A stretch of 64,000 bases of DNA from Dyella subtropica (lineage in GTDB: Bacteria; Pseudomonadota; Gammaproteobacteria; Xanthomonadales; Rhodanobacteraceae): assembly GCF_026283965.1 (NCBI RefSeq), contig NZ_JAPDPD010000011.1, positions 115,466 through 179,465 on the forward strand. The letters are read 5' to 3'. This document shows, piece after piece, positions 1 to 10,013 of the stretch (positions are counted from its first letter, which is position 1; each line of letters starts with the position of its first letter). The translations under genes and the position numbers were made by a program. Below the pieces are notes generated by a model that had not been told where the DNA came from, did no database searches, and saw only the letters and a program-made list of their open reading frames with translations.

Positions 1-62
1 TGTCAATACTTGATAAGAAAGCGAAAGATAGTCTGGTCCTAGGCGAACTGCGTGCGCGCCCC

Positions 63-1202
63 TTGGCGACGCAGCAAGCAGAGGGCTACGCCGACACCCT
101 GCGCGAGATTCTTCAACAGCCCGCCACCTGGCAGGGCACCGCGGCTCTATGGCGTGAGCCTTCTGTGCGCGAGCGCCTGGCGCGGGCGATGGCGCCACGG
201 CCCGCGCATATCGTGCTGACCGGGTCGGGCAGTTCCATGTACATCGGCGAGTGTCTGGCGCCAACGCTGCGGGCGGGGCTTGGTATCGCTACGCAGGCGA
301 TTGCCGCCGGCACCTTGCTTACGCATTCGCGCAGCGTGCTGCCGCCGGGGCCGGGCTTGCTGGTCTCACTGGCCCGCTCGGGCGACAGCCCGGAGAGCTG
401 CGGCGTGGTGGATCGGCTGTTGGCCGACGAGCCGGACTGGCGCCACCTGGTGATCACCTGCAATGCCAACGGCAAGTTGGCCACACGCTACAACCACGAT
501 CCTAGAGTCACCGTGCTGGTGCTGGACGAGCGCACCAACGACCGCAGCCTGGTGATGACCAGCAGTTTCACCAATCTGCTGCTGGCCGGCACCGGTTTGC
601 TGCTTGGCACGGATGACGAACTCGCTGAAACCGCGGTCGCGCGATTGGCCGAAGTGGTCGGAGCGATCTTTGATACGCACGCCGATGCGCTGGCGCAGCT
701 GGCATCGCGCGATTTCGATGCGGCGGTCTATCTCGGCAGCGGTGGCGCTATTGGTGCGGCGCACGAGGTCGCGTTGAAGATGGTGGAGATGACCGGCGGC
801 AAGGTCATCACCATGGCCGAGACATTCCTGGGCTTGCGTCACGGGCCGATGTCGAGCATTCGCTCCTCGACCTTGATCGTTGGCCTGCTGTCGCCCGATC
901 CGGCTGTCCGCGGTTACGAACTCGATTTGCTGCGCGAGCTTTCGCGCAAGCAGCTGGGCATGGCGAAGCTGCTGGTAGGCGAGGGCATTCCCGCCGATGT
1001 GCTGGCACCAGGCGATGTCGCCGTCGATCTGCATGGTCTGGGGCATGACGGCGACGTGCCTTCGCTGCTGGCTGGCGTGGTGGCGGGGCAGCTGCTTGCG
1101 ATGTTCCGTTGCCTGCACCTGGGCGACCGGCCGGATACGCCGTCGCAAGGCGTGCTTACCCGTGTCGTGCAGGACTTCACCCTCCACGGGGCAGGCGCGT
1201 GA
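63..1202 (+). CDS. SIS-domain sugar-phosphate isomerase/deaminase (AgaS-like)
   Basis: A 379-residue protein with two SIS (sugar isomerase) domains. The first has a GSGSS phosphate-sugar loop near residue 54. The second holds GSGGAIGAAHE near residues 225-235, followed by the HGPMS motif typical of AgaS/GlmS-like isomerases. Family knowledge suggests a ketose/aldose isomerase or an amino-sugar-6-phosphate deaminase acting in the cytoplasm. Two PfkB kinases follow with overlapping codons, which fits a tagatose-6-phosphate or galactosamine-type route. The start is uncertain: position 63 is TTG, no good Shine-Dalgarno sits at the right distance, and the frame stays open to the window edge, so the gene may begin upstream. 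Substrate cannot be told from sequence. Confidence 0.8.
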   Translation: MATQQAEGYADTLREILQQPATWQGTAALWREPSVRERLARAMAPRPAHIVLTGSGSSMYIGECLAPTLRAGLGIATQAIAAGTLLTHSRSVLPPGPGLLVSLARSGDSPESCGVVDRLLADEPDWRHLVITCNANGKLATRYNHDPRVTVLVLDERTNDRSLVMTSSFTNLLLAGTGLLLGTDDELAETAVARLAEVVGAIFDTHADALAQLASRDFDAAVYLGSGGAIGAAHEVALKMVEMTGGKVITMAETFLGLRHGPMSSIRSSTLIVGLLSPDPAVRGYELDLLRELSRKQLGMAKLLVGEGIPADVLAPGDVAVDLHGLGHDGDVPSLLAGVVAGQLLAMFRCLHLGDRPDTPSQGVLTRVVQDFTLHGAGA

Positions 1203-2155
1203 CGGTGGCCGGCCCTGCGAAACCCGATCTGATTAAACACGTCCTGGTAGTGGGCGAGGTCAATGTCGACCTCGTGCTCAAGGGGCTGCACGCCGCTCCG
1301 GCGCCCGGTCAGGAAGTGCTGGCCGACGATTTCCTGATGACGCCGGGTAGCTCGTCGATGATCTGCGCGATGGGGTTGGCGCGGCTGGGCAATCCCGTCG
1401 CTTTCCACGGCAAGCTCGGTCGGGACGCGTGGGGCGAGTATTGCCTCGACGCGTTGCGCTCGGCCGGCATCGACGTGGCCTCGCTGCAACCGGATGCTGC
1501 GTTGCGCACCGGCGTCACCGTATCGTTGTCCACACCGCGTGATCGTTCGCTGGTTACGTTCGCTGGCGCGATCGCCTCCCTGCATGCCGAAGAAGTCGAC
1601 ACGGCGTTGTTGGAGCGCGCCGAGCATCTGCACGTGTCCTCGTACTACCTGCAGAAGGCTTTGCGTGCAGGCTGTCGCGATCTGTTGGCGCGTGCGCATG
1701 CGGTCGGTCTCAGCACGTCGCTTGATCCCGGCTTCGATCCGGAGCAGCAGTGGGGTTCCGATCTGAGCGACACGCTGCAAGAGGTCGATCTGTTCCTTCC
1801 CAATGAGGAGGAGCTGAAGGCGATTACCGGCCATCACGACCTGCTCGATGCGCTGATCGCGCTCGACAACGGTCGCACGCGCACTGTCGTGAAGCGTGGC
1901 CGCCTCGGCTGCGCCACCTTGCACGAAGGGAAACTGCTTGAAGTGCCTGCGCACGTTGTGGATGCCGTAGATAGCACCGGTGCCGGCGATTCCTTCGATG
2001 CCGGCTTCCTGCACGCGTGGCTGCGTGAATGGTCATTGCAGGATTGCCTGCGCTGGGGCAGCGCCTGTGGAAGCTTGTCCACGCGCGGCATGGGTGGCAC
2101 GACGCGGCAGGCGAGTGTGGACGAGGTCCAGGCGTTGTTGGCGGGCGCCGCATGA
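1199..2155 (+). CDS. PfkB-family carbohydrate kinase (first of two)
   Basis: Ribokinase-fold sugar kinase of 318 residues. The N-terminal GEVNVDLVLKG strand and the C-terminal DSTGAGDSFDAGFL motif (anion hole and catalytic Asp) are intact, as is LPNEEE in the middle. It should phosphorylate a sugar or sugar phosphate with ATP. I chose the GTG at 1199 because it overlaps the TGA of the SIS gene (GTGA), as expected for a coupled operon; the longer reading from 1109 lies inside the upstream gene. Together with the next gene it gives the operon two PfkB enzymes, perhaps one for the free sugar and one for a sugar phosphate. Specific substrate unknown. Confidence 0.85.
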   Translation: MTVAGPAKPDLIKHVLVVGEVNVDLVLKGLHAAPAPGQEVLADDFLMTPGSSSMICAMGLARLGNPVAFHGKLGRDAWGEYCLDALRSAGIDVASLQPDAALRTGVTVSLSTPRDRSLVTFAGAIASLHAEEVDTALLERAEHLHVSSYYLQKALRAGCRDLLARAHAVGLSTSLDPGFDPEQQWGSDLSDTLQEVDLFLPNEEELKAITGHHDLLDALIALDNGRTRTVVKRGRLGCATLHEGKLLEVPAHVVDAVDSTGAGDSFDAGFLHAWLREWSLQDCLRWGSACGSLSTRGMGGTTRQASVDEVQALLAGAA

Positions 2156-3099
2156 TTACGGTCGGCGGATTCAACACAGCGATCGACCGGTTGATCAGGA
2201 TCGACACGTTGCGCTGCGGCGAGGTCAACCGCGCGATCGATGAGCAGGTGTATCCCGGCGGTAAGGGCTTGCATGTCGCGCAGACCATCGCCGCGCTGGG
2301 CGAGCGGGTGCAATTGGTCGGCCTGATCGATGCGGCGCATCGCAATCTGATCACGCAGCACCTGAGCAGGCGCGGCACCTTGTTTCATGGCGTCGAGATT
2401 CCCGCCAGCATCCGCACCTGCATGGCACTGCAGGATGCGTCAGGGCAGATCACGGAAGTCCTGGGTCAAGGACCACAGCTGAACAAGGCGCAGCGCGAAG
2501 CGCTTTTGCTGACGTTCCGGCGCTGCATCGATGAAAGCGATTTGATGATTCTTTCGGGCAGTTTGCCGCGCGGACTCGCGGAGTCCACCTATGCCGAGCT
2601 GACCGCACAGGTGCGTGACGCCGGCAAGCGTTGCATGGTCGATGCCAGTGGTCAGGCGATGCGACATGCGTTGCAGGCGCAACCCTTCCTGATCAAGCCC
2701 AATCGCGACGAGATCGTCGAACTGCTCGGCCGCCCGATCGACGGCCTGGAAGCCGCCACCGACGCTGCGCGCGAACTGTTTTCGCAGGGTGTCGCGATGC
2801 CGGTCGTGACGATGGGCGCGATGGGTGCCATCGCCGTTGACGAAAGCGGCGTATGGCATGCCTCGATCGAGCTGGCGCAGATCCGCAACACCGTGGGCTC
2901 GGGCGATTGCCTGCTGGCCGGGATGGCGGTGGGCACGGTGCGTGGCATGCCGCTGGAGCAGACGCTGCGACTCGGTGTGGCCTGTGGCGCGGCCAATGCC
3001 GCCGCCGAGGAAACCGGCTTCGTCGAGCGAAGGATGGTGGAGACCTTGCTTCCCCAGGTGCATGTGCATCGCCTGGCGGATGCCGTGAAACGGCGTTGA
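2152..3099 (+). CDS. PfkB-family kinase, 1-phosphofructokinase/tagatose-6-phosphate kinase type
   Basis: A 315-residue PfkB kinase of the FruK/LacC branch. It has GGKGLHVAQ near residue 38, KPNRDE near residue 182 and the ATP/anion-hole motif TVGSGDCLLAG near residue 248. LacC and FruK make fructose- or tagatose-1,6-bisphosphate in the cytoplasm. The ATG at 2152 overlaps the stop of the preceding kinase (ATGA), so the three genes form one transcriptional unit. A bisphosphate aldolase would be expected to complete the route and is not in this window. LacC versus FruK cannot be decided by eye. Confidence 0.82.
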   Translation: MITVGGFNTAIDRLIRIDTLRCGEVNRAIDEQVYPGGKGLHVAQTIAALGERVQLVGLIDAAHRNLITQHLSRRGTLFHGVEIPASIRTCMALQDASGQITEVLGQGPQLNKAQREALLLTFRRCIDESDLMILSGSLPRGLAESTYAELTAQVRDAGKRCMVDASGQAMRHALQAQPFLIKPNRDEIVELLGRPIDGLEAATDAARELFSQGVAMPVVTMGAMGAIAVDESGVWHASIELAQIRNTVGSGDCLLAGMAVGTVRGMPLEQTLRLGVACGAANAAAEETGFVERRMVETLLPQVHVHRLADAVKRR

Positions 3100-3269
3100 A
3101 CGAACGGTTGGCCTCCATGGAGGCTGGCTATTTGCGTTGGAGGTTTTAGGGCAATGAGACAGGTTCGTGGAGCGGTGGAGTTTCCACGGACATTCATCAA
3201 CGACTGCGTCAGACGGGGAGAAGTCAGGTGTCTGCGTAGTCTGCAAATGAACCACGGGAGAGGGTAGTC

Positions 3270-6200
3270 ATGCGTGCTAATAAGAGTGGTGGTTGTACGG
3301 CGGATGGCAAGGGGAGTCGAGTGCTCGCTTCGTCCATCAGCAAGTCGGTGATGGCCATGCAGGTGGCGTGGGCACTGAGCGGTCTGGCGTTTGCGGGCAG
3401 TGCGGTGGCGCAGGTCGATACGTCGACCTCGACGGATGCACCCGCCGTCAAGACGACGGCAAAGAAGAAAGACCAGGACACCAGTCAGTCCGCGCCCGAG
3501 AAAGCGGTGCGCCTGCAGCAGGTGACCGTGACTGGTTCGAACATCCGCAGCGTCGACGTGGCGGATGCGCAGCCGGTGATCACGATCGACCGTGTGGCGA
3601 TCGAACGCCAGGGTTTCGCCACGGTCGGGCAGATTCTGCAAAACCTATCCTCCGCCAGCACGCCGGATCTGAGCATGTCGGCGCCCGGCGATCTCGGTCC
3701 CAACCAGGGCGGGCAGTTCATCAACCTGCGTGGCCTTGGTGCGCCGCGGACGCTGGTGCTGGTCGATGGTCAGCGCATTGGTGCCGCCCACGGTGGCTAC
3801 ACCAATATCAACGTGATTCCGGTCTCGATCATCGACCATGTCGATGTGCTCGCCAATGGCGCATCAGCTGTCTATGGTTCCGATGCGATCGCCGGTGTGA
3901 TCAACATCATCACCCGCAAGAATTTCAACGGCGCCGAGGTCAATACCTATAACGGCATCTATGCGCCGCACGGCGACGGCGCGCAGAGCCAGTACGACTT
4001 CACCTTCGGTAAAAGCACGGACAAGTGGGGCGTGGTGTTCAGCGCCTCGTATCAGGACCAGCGGCCGGTATGGACCAGCTCGCGCGATTTCTCGAGCTAT
4101 CCCTGGACCGATCGTCATCCGTACTACGGCCGGACCTATGTGGGCCTGCAGCCGATCATCCGAGGCGCTCCCTTCCCCGATGGTAGTCATCACACCGTCG
4201 TGCTGAACCCGGGCGGCGATCCGTTCAATCTCAACGACTATCACCGGGTCCAGCCGCGCGTGTTCAACGCGGGTGGCGATGTGGGCAGTCTCGCCGATGC
4301 CGGCGACTACACCTACAACAACCTCAGCGGCCACCAGAACATGTTGCACACGGCCGATACGACGAAAAACCTGTATCTGGACACCCACTACAACATCACG
4401 TCGAACATCACCGCCAGGTTCAACGCCGGCTACAACATCGATCACGAGAAGGCGACGGCAGGCACCAGCACGCTCTACAGCGGCATGGGTGGGCATGACA
4501 ACTTTCCGTCCTTGCTGTCCGCCGACAGTTACTACAACCCGTTCAACCAACCCGGGATGACGCCGCAGGACGTGCAGTTCTATCGCAAGCTCGCCGGTGT
4601 CACCTTCAATAGCTACAACAATCCCAAGAACTATCGCTACAGCGTTGGCCTGGACGGCAACTTCAGCATGGGCGAGCACCTGTTCAACTGGGACGTCAAT
4701 TACTACGACAGCAAGATCACCGGCATCAATACGCGCACGGGTTATTTCAACCTGATCCACGCGCGCGATGCGCTCGGCCCGTCGTTCAAGGGTGCCGACG
4801 GCGTGGTTCGTTGCGGAACACAAGGCAATGTCATCGCCGGTTGTGTGCCGGTGAATGCGCTGGGCACCATTACGCCGGACATGCTTCAGTACCTGCTGAT
4901 CAACAGCGTCGAGCGTTACGGCAGCAACGAGAAGGCGGCCACGGCCGATTTCGGCGGCGACTTGTTCACCCTGCCGGGCGGTCAATTTAGTTTCGCGACG
5001 GGTGTGCAGCATCGCGCCGTGTCCGGCTACGACAGCCCGGATGCGTTCGCGGCTGCCGGCAATTCCACCGATGGTGCGGTGGGTCCGAACAAAGGCAGCT
5101 ATTCCTTGAACGAGGGGTATGCCGAGGTCAACGCGCCGTTGCTGAAAGATCTGCCAGGCATTCGCAGCCTTTCGCTGGATGCGGCGATTCGCTATTCGAG
5201 CTACAGCAACTTCGGCAGCACCACCAACAGCTCGTTCAAGCTGACCTGGCAGCCGATCGAGGATCTGCTGGTGCGTGCCAGCTACGGCACCGGCTTCCGT
5301 GCGCCTACCGTCAACGATCTCTATCAGGGGCGCTACAACGCGGGTGGTTTTACCGACCCGTGCGATGCGGTTTACGGGCCGGCAGGTTACGGCTACAGCC
5401 CGGTGGTGGCGCAACGCTGTCTGACCGGATTTGGCGGCCTGCCCGGCGTGGGTCCCAATTTCCGGCAGGTGGATATGACCGGTCAGCCGGTGACTCAAGC
5501 CGATGCGGCCGGCATTACCGAGAGCTTCAACGGCGGCAACCCGCATTTGAAACCGGAAACCTCGTACAACGGACAGCTCGGCCTGGTCTACAGTCCGTCG
5601 TGGTTGCAGGGCTTCAACTTCACGCTCGACTACTGGCGCTACAACATCCGCAACCTGATCACCGGCATCACCAATGATCAGGTGCTGGCGAACTGTTACC
5701 AGTACGGCCTCACGGATTCCTGCGGGCAGTTCCAGCGGCAGGCCGGATCGAACCAGATCATCAATCTGCTGAATCTCGAAACCAATGCGGGTTGGCAGAA
5801 GACGGCGGGCTACGATTTCTCGTTTGCCTATGCGTTGCCCAAGTATTCGTTCGGGCAATTCAAGCTGGGCCTGACCGGCACCTACGTCGACAGCTACAAC
5901 ATGCTGCCGACGATCGGTTCGGCCGTCGTCTACGGTGCGGGCATCGCTTCGGCGCAGACATCGATGTCGGTCTGGCGTTTGCGCGGCAACTTTACGGTGG
6001 ACTGGTCATGGCATGATTTCGGTGCCAACTGGACCATGCGCTACTTCTCGCCATTGAAGGCGCCGTGTGCGTTCCCGCCGCCGGATACACGCTCGGCCTT
6101 CCCGTGCACCTTGCCCAATTACTACGCGCCCGGGGTAGGCCCGCAGCCGATGACGCAGATCGCCTCGGTCACCTTCAGCGACGCGCAGGTGTATTGGAAG

Positions 6201-6362
6201 GCGCCGTGGAACGCTACGATCTCGCTGGGTGCCAACAACATCTTCGATCGCAAGGGGCCGTACATCTACGGCGGCTACGCCGGTAGCGACACGCCGTACA
6301 ACTACAACGCGTCGTACGACATCGGTCGCTACGTGTACGTGCGCTATCAGCAGAAGTTCTGA
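3270..6362 (+). CDS. TonB-dependent outer-membrane receptor
   Basis: A 1030-residue TonB-dependent receptor. It has a signal peptide (about residues 1-48, ending AVAQ), a plug domain starting near residue 85 (VTVTGSNIR, QGFATVGQILQNLSSAS, RGLGAPRTLVLVDGQR, GSDAIAGVINI), and a long 22-stranded-barrel region ending in an aromatic residue (QQKF), the usual BamA signal. It lies between the sugar kinase operon and an alpha-galactosidase, so it probably takes up a galactose-containing oligosaccharide. That is inferred from context only, since the iron-siderophore class looks similar. The ATG at 3270 has a GGGAGAGG ribosome site eight bases upstream. Confidence 0.9.
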   Translation: MRANKSGGCTADGKGSRVLASSISKSVMAMQVAWALSGLAFAGSAVAQVDTSTSTDAPAVKTTAKKKDQDTSQSAPEKAVRLQQVTVTGSNIRSVDVADAQPVITIDRVAIERQGFATVGQILQNLSSASTPDLSMSAPGDLGPNQGGQFINLRGLGAPRTLVLVDGQRIGAAHGGYTNINVIPVSIIDHVDVLANGASAVYGSDAIAGVINIITRKNFNGAEVNTYNGIYAPHGDGAQSQYDFTFGKSTDKWGVVFSASYQDQRPVWTSSRDFSSYPWTDRHPYYGRTYVGLQPIIRGAPFPDGSHHTVVLNPGGDPFNLNDYHRVQPRVFNAGGDVGSLADAGDYTYNNLSGHQNMLHTADTTKNLYLDTHYNITSNITARFNAGYNIDHEKATAGTSTLYSGMGGHDNFPSLLSADSYYNPFNQPGMTPQDVQFYRKLAGVTFNSYNNPKNYRYSVGLDGNFSMGEHLFNWDVNYYDSKITGINTRTGYFNLIHARDALGPSFKGADGVVRCGTQGNVIAGCVPVNALGTITPDMLQYLLINSVERYGSNEKAATADFGGDLFTLPGGQFSFATGVQHRAVSGYDSPDAFAAAGNSTDGAVGPNKGSYSLNEGYAEVNAPLLKDLPGIRSLSLDAAIRYSSYSNFGSTTNSSFKLTWQPIEDLLVRASYGTGFRAPTVNDLYQGRYNAGGFTDPCDAVYGPAGYGYSPVVAQRCLTGFGGLPGVGPNFRQVDMTGQPVTQADAAGITESFNGGNPHLKPETSYNGQLGLVYSPSWLQGFNFTLDYWRYNIRNLITGITNDQVLANCYQYGLTDSCGQFQRQAGSNQIINLLNLETNAGWQKTAGYDFSFAYALPKYSFGQFKLGLTGTYVDSYNMLPTIGSAVVYGAGIASAQTSMSVWRLRGNFTVDWSWHDFGANWTMRYFSPLKAPCAFPPPDTRSAFPCTLPNYYAPGVGPQPMTQIASVTFSDAQVYWKAPWNATISLGANNIFDRKGPYIYGGYAGSDTPYNYNASYDIGRYVYVRYQQKF

Positions 6363-6368
6363 CGAGTG

Positions 6369-6388
6369 GGGCGGCCACGCCGCCCTTT
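6369..6388 (+). terminator. Hairpin after the TonB receptor gene
   Basis: A GGGCGGC stem, CAC loop and GCCGCCC, followed by TTT, starting seven bases after the receptor stop. The T run is short, so termination may be partial and the downstream glycosidase could still be co-transcribed. Confidence 0.5.
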
Positions 6389-6485
6389 CCTCTCCGCGGT
6401 GCCGTGCCGCGGGGCCTGTTCACCCGGATCGGCGCGCCGGTGGAGATCGCCGCCGCGTCGTCCGGACTGCCCGAGAGAGTGAGGC

Positions 6486-8540
6486 ATGCGCTTGACTACC
6501 AAAACCAGCCCCCGTGAAGGCGCGTCAGCGCGCCCGAGCAAACGATATGCCGGTCACGGCCAACTGCTGCTTGCGATGCTCGCGGCCAGCATGGTGAGCG
6601 TGTTGAATGCCACGCCTGCCCAGCAGGCCGCCACCTTCCAGAAACACGGCGAAACGCAGCAGTTCGGCAACGCCGTGATGAGTGCGACATGGAAGCTGTC
6701 CGGCGACAAGCTGAGCGACCTGGTGGTGGTCGATGCGCTGAATCAGCAACAGTTTCCTGTAACGGCCCCCTTTGTCTTGGTGCTTGCGGATGGCCGCAAG
6801 CTGGCCACCGCTGATTTTCGCGTGATGTCGGCACCCAAGCAGGTAAAGCTGCGGGTCGATCCCCATGCCTCCAGCGTGGTAGAGCGCCTTCCGGGTAGCG
6901 CGGTCCAGGCCAGCTTTGGCGATGCGGAGGGCCGCTTTCGTATCGACTGGCAGTGGGTGCAGCGCGAAGGTTCGGACTATCTGCGCGAAGTGGTGACAGT
7001 CACGGCGCTGAAGCAGGACGAGCAGATCAACAAGGTCGAGCTACTGCAGGCCCAGGCCAGCGATGCCGAAGTGGTGGGCACGGTACCGGGCTCGCCGATC
7101 GTGGCGGGTCGCGACTATTTTGGTTTCGAACATCCGCTTTCCAGTAGCGAGGTGCATGGCAAGCAGGTGCGTCTGTGGATCGAACGCGGGTTGCCCTTGC
7201 CCAAGGGGCAGTCGATGACCTATTCGGCGGTGGTCGGCGCCACGCATGACGAGCAGCTCCGTCGTGACTTCCTGACGTATCTGGAGCGCGAGCGCGCGCA
7301 TCCCTACCGGCCGTTTCTGCACTACAACTCCTGGTACGACATCGGCTACTTCACGCCGTACACGCAAGAGCAGGCGCTGGATCGCATCCATGCGTTCGGC
7401 GAGGCGCTGAGCGTCCAGCGCGGCGTGAAGCTCGACTCGTATCTGTTCGATGACGGCTGGGACGATCTCAGCGGAAGCTGGCATTTCAGCAAGGACTTCC
7501 CGCAGGGCTTCAAGCCGCTGCGTGATGCAGCGGCGAAGTACGGCGCCTCACCGGGGGTGTGGTTGTCGCCGTGGGGCGGTTACAGCAAGCCGAAGGACGT
7601 TCGCGTCGAGCATGGCAAGGCGACCGGTTACGAAATCATCGACGGCGGCTTCGCCCTGTCGGGTCCGAAGTACTACCAGCGTTTCCATGATGCGGTGTTG
7701 GAACTGGTCAAGGACAACGGCATCAACCAGTTCAAGTTCGACGGCACGGGCAACGCGAACAAGGTGTTCCCGGGCAGTCGTTTCACCAGCGATTTCGATG
7801 CGGCGATCCAGCTGATCGAGGATGTGCGTCAAGCCAAGCCGGATACCTTCATCAATCTCACCACCGGCACCATGGCCTCGCCGTTCTGGCTGCGCTATGC
7901 CGATTCGATCTGGCGCGATGGCGAGGACGACAGCGAGACCGGCGTGGGCAGCACGCGCGAGCGCTGGATCACCTACCGCGACCAGCAGACCTACCAGAAC
8001 ATCGTGATCAAGGGGCCGCTGTTCCCGCTCAACTCGCTGATGCTCCACGGCATCATCTACGCGAAGGAGAACCGCAAGCTCAACGTCGATCCGGGTCATG
8101 ATTTTGCTAACGAAGTGCGTTCGTACTTCGCTACCGGCACCCAGCTACAGGAGCTGTACATCACGCCTTCGTTGTTGAGTACGCAGGATTGGGACGTGCT
8201 GGCTGAAGCGGCGCGCTGGTCGCGAGCCAATGCCGACACGTTGCGCGACACGCACTGGATCGGCGGCGATCCGGGCCGGTTGAACGTCTACGGCTGGGCC
8301 GCGTGGTCGCCGCAAAAATCGATCATCACCTTGCGCAATCCGGATGCGCGGGCGCAGACCGCGGTGATCGATCTGCAGCGCCAGCTTGAACTGCCGAAGG
8401 ATGCAGCTCGCCGCTTTAGCGTGAGTGATGTCTGGAAGACCGGCGGCAGTCAGGTGCCTGAGCAGCTGGATGCCGATCATCCCGGCACGGTGCAGCTGGC
8501 GCCGTTCCAGGTGCTGACGCTGGAGCTGATACCGAGGTAG
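6486..8540 (+). CDS. Secreted alpha-galactosidase-like glycoside hydrolase (GH36/clan GH-D type)
   Basis: A 684-residue protein with an export signal (hydrophobic stretch about residues 26-44 after a basic N-terminus), an N-terminal beta-rich domain and a TIM barrel. Barrel motifs match clan GH-D: FDDGWDD near 321-327, FKFDGTG near 417-423 (probable nucleophile Asp) and RDGEDDSE near 477-484 (probable acid/base region). The family cleaves alpha-linked galactose or N-acetylgalactosamine. It sits just behind a TonB receptor, so it likely acts in the periplasm or on the cell surface. The stop codon TAG at 8538 is also the first bases of a dispersed repeat. Exact GH family and substrate need a profile search. 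Confidence 0.75.
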   Translation: MRLTTKTSPREGASARPSKRYAGHGQLLLAMLAASMVSVLNATPAQQAATFQKHGETQQFGNAVMSATWKLSGDKLSDLVVVDALNQQQFPVTAPFVLVLADGRKLATADFRVMSAPKQVKLRVDPHASSVVERLPGSAVQASFGDAEGRFRIDWQWVQREGSDYLREVVTVTALKQDEQINKVELLQAQASDAEVVGTVPGSPIVAGRDYFGFEHPLSSSEVHGKQVRLWIERGLPLPKGQSMTYSAVVGATHDEQLRRDFLTYLERERAHPYRPFLHYNSWYDIGYFTPYTQEQALDRIHAFGEALSVQRGVKLDSYLFDDGWDDLSGSWHFSKDFPQGFKPLRDAAAKYGASPGVWLSPWGGYSKPKDVRVEHGKATGYEIIDGGFALSGPKYYQRFHDAVLELVKDNGINQFKFDGTGNANKVFPGSRFTSDFDAAIQLIEDVRQAKPDTFINLTTGTMASPFWLRYADSIWRDGEDDSETGVGSTRERWITYRDQQTYQNIVIKGPLFPLNSLMLHGIIYAKENRKLNVDPGHDFANEVRSYFATGTQLQELYITPSLLSTQDWDVLAEAARWSRANADTLRDTHWIGGDPGRLNVYGWAAWSPQKSIITLRNPDARAQTAVIDLQRQLELPKDAARRFSVSDVWKTGGSQVPEQLDADHPGTVQLAPFQVLTLELIPR

Positions 8541-8551
8541 GAGCGCACCCC
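8537..8551 (+). repeat. Partial copy of the dispersed GTAGGAGCGCACC repeat
   Basis: The sequence GTAGGAGCGCACCCC matches the left end of the repeat seen elsewhere in the window. It overlaps the stop codon of the glycosidase. No inverted partner is seen here. Confidence 0.55.
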
Positions 8552-8691
8552 GACATGCTGTGGCGACGCGTGATGTTGGGGTTCGCCGGTGCTCACTCCA
8601 ACCTGCTTTGCTAAGGTCCGCTAGGCCGCGAACTCCCTGGGGCGAGAGCCTCGGGGGATGAACGGTCACATAGCTTCCAACGAGGTGGCGA

Positions 8692-9921
8692 ATGAAGTGT
8701 TTCAGGGTGCTGTACGCAGTGATGGCGATGGGTATGGTCTTGCCCATCGCAGCGGTAGGGTATGGAAAAGCCGGTTCGATGCCTGCAGCGCAGGGAAGGC
8801 CTGCGGCGGTTCCGGACGATGACGCCAACGCGCCCTACAAGACCTTCGACGCCACCCCCGCCATCACGATGGGGCCGCTACTGCTCGACATGTCGGACAC
8901 CTCAGTGGTGGTCGAGTGGATGACGGACGCAGCGAGCGATGGAAAGGTCAGCTATGGCGAGGGGAAGATCGAACACGAAGTTATCCCGCAGGTGGACGGA
9001 CTGGTGCCGGTGGGAACCGTGCATCGCGTTGTCCTTCGTGGTCTGCTTCCGGGGCGCACCTATCAGTACAAGGTTTCGTCGAGGCGAGTGGTGGCATTGA
9101 AGCCCTATTGGCCTGACCGCGGGCAGACGGTGGAGAGTCCCGCCTATAGCTTCACTACCTTTGACGCGGCAAAAAAGACCACCGATTTTGCCGTTGTCAC
9201 AGACACCCATGAGGACGTGGGCCGCATCCGTGCATTGATGGACTTGATCCATCAGGCTCCCGTCGATTTTGTCGTGCACACCGGTGACAGCCTTAACTAT
9301 GGCGTCAGCGAAAATCAGCTGAAGGACAAGTTCCTCGAGCCGGTGGCGACGGGCCTGCAAGGTCGCACGCCCTTGCAGTACGTGCGTGGCAATCACGAGT
9401 ATCGCGGCGAGTTCGCCCGCTCGCTCGGTGAGTATCTGCATGCCCAAAGCGGCAAATATTTCTATACGCGCGACCAAGGTCCGCTCCATATGGTGATGGT
9501 CGATACCGGAGAGGACAAAGCGGATGCAACGAACGTCTATGCCGGCCTGAATAATCTTCGCGATTACAAGCAAGAGGAGTTCGCGTGGCTCAAGCAGGTT
9601 CTCGTCGATGAGACGAGAGTCCGGACCGCACCGTTCACCGTGGTGTTCGGACACGATTCCCGTTGGGGCTGGGTCGATGGCGGGCCTGATCCATGGACGC
9701 AACTGGCCAATCAGGCGCAGGTCGATCTCTTTATCGCCGGTCATGAGCATCGCTACGAGCACATCACGCCGGGCAAGCGAGGCAACGACTTTTCCATCCT
9801 CGTGCTTGGCCAGGACCAGGTGGCCCGGGTGGAAGCCAGCGATCAGGCGCTGAAGGTGACGGTGGTGGATCGCACGGGCAAGACGATCGATGCCTTCTCG
9901 ATCCAGCGGAAGAACAAGTAG
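8692..9921 (+). CDS. Secreted metallophosphatase (purple-acid-phosphatase-like)
   Basis: A 409-residue protein with a signal peptide (hydrophobic about residues 5-22), a fibronectin-like N-terminal domain typical of purple acid phosphatases (about 60-155), and a calcineurin-like metallophosphoesterase domain. The dinuclear-metal motifs are visible in order: DTHED near 171, GDS near 198, GNHEY near 233, GHDSR near 319 and GHEHRYEH near 350. The first motif is D-T-H where D-x-H is canonical, so the site looks intact. It would hydrolyse phosphate esters in the periplasm or outside. Its place among glycosidases is unexplained; it may free phosphate from substrates the neighbours degrade. Confidence 0.85.
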   Translation: MKCFRVLYAVMAMGMVLPIAAVGYGKAGSMPAAQGRPAAVPDDDANAPYKTFDATPAITMGPLLLDMSDTSVVVEWMTDAASDGKVSYGEGKIEHEVIPQVDGLVPVGTVHRVVLRGLLPGRTYQYKVSSRRVVALKPYWPDRGQTVESPAYSFTTFDAAKKTTDFAVVTDTHEDVGRIRALMDLIHQAPVDFVVHTGDSLNYGVSENQLKDKFLEPVATGLQGRTPLQYVRGNHEYRGEFARSLGEYLHAQSGKYFYTRDQGPLHMVMVDTGEDKADATNVYAGLNNLRDYKQEEFAWLKQVLVDETRVRTAPFTVVFGHDSRWGWVDGGPDPWTQLANQAQVDLFIAGHEHRYEHITPGKRGNDFSILVLGQDQVARVEASDQALKVTVVDRTGKTIDAFSIQRKNK

Positions 9922-10013
9922 CTGGGGCGGGGCATGATTTGCTCACGCTATGGTAGTGGTGATATCTCGATCGACCTTTCCCTGATCGACTAATCCATCT
10001 GAAGGAGGCCGCC

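Noticed and set aside
1109..1198. An upstream-extended start for the first PfkB kinase
   Set aside because: The extension lies inside the SIS gene and has no kinase homology; the GTG at 1199 gives the expected coupled start.
3864..5858. A 664-residue open frame on the - strand
   Set aside because: Antisense to the TonB receptor; no signal, motif or ribosome site.
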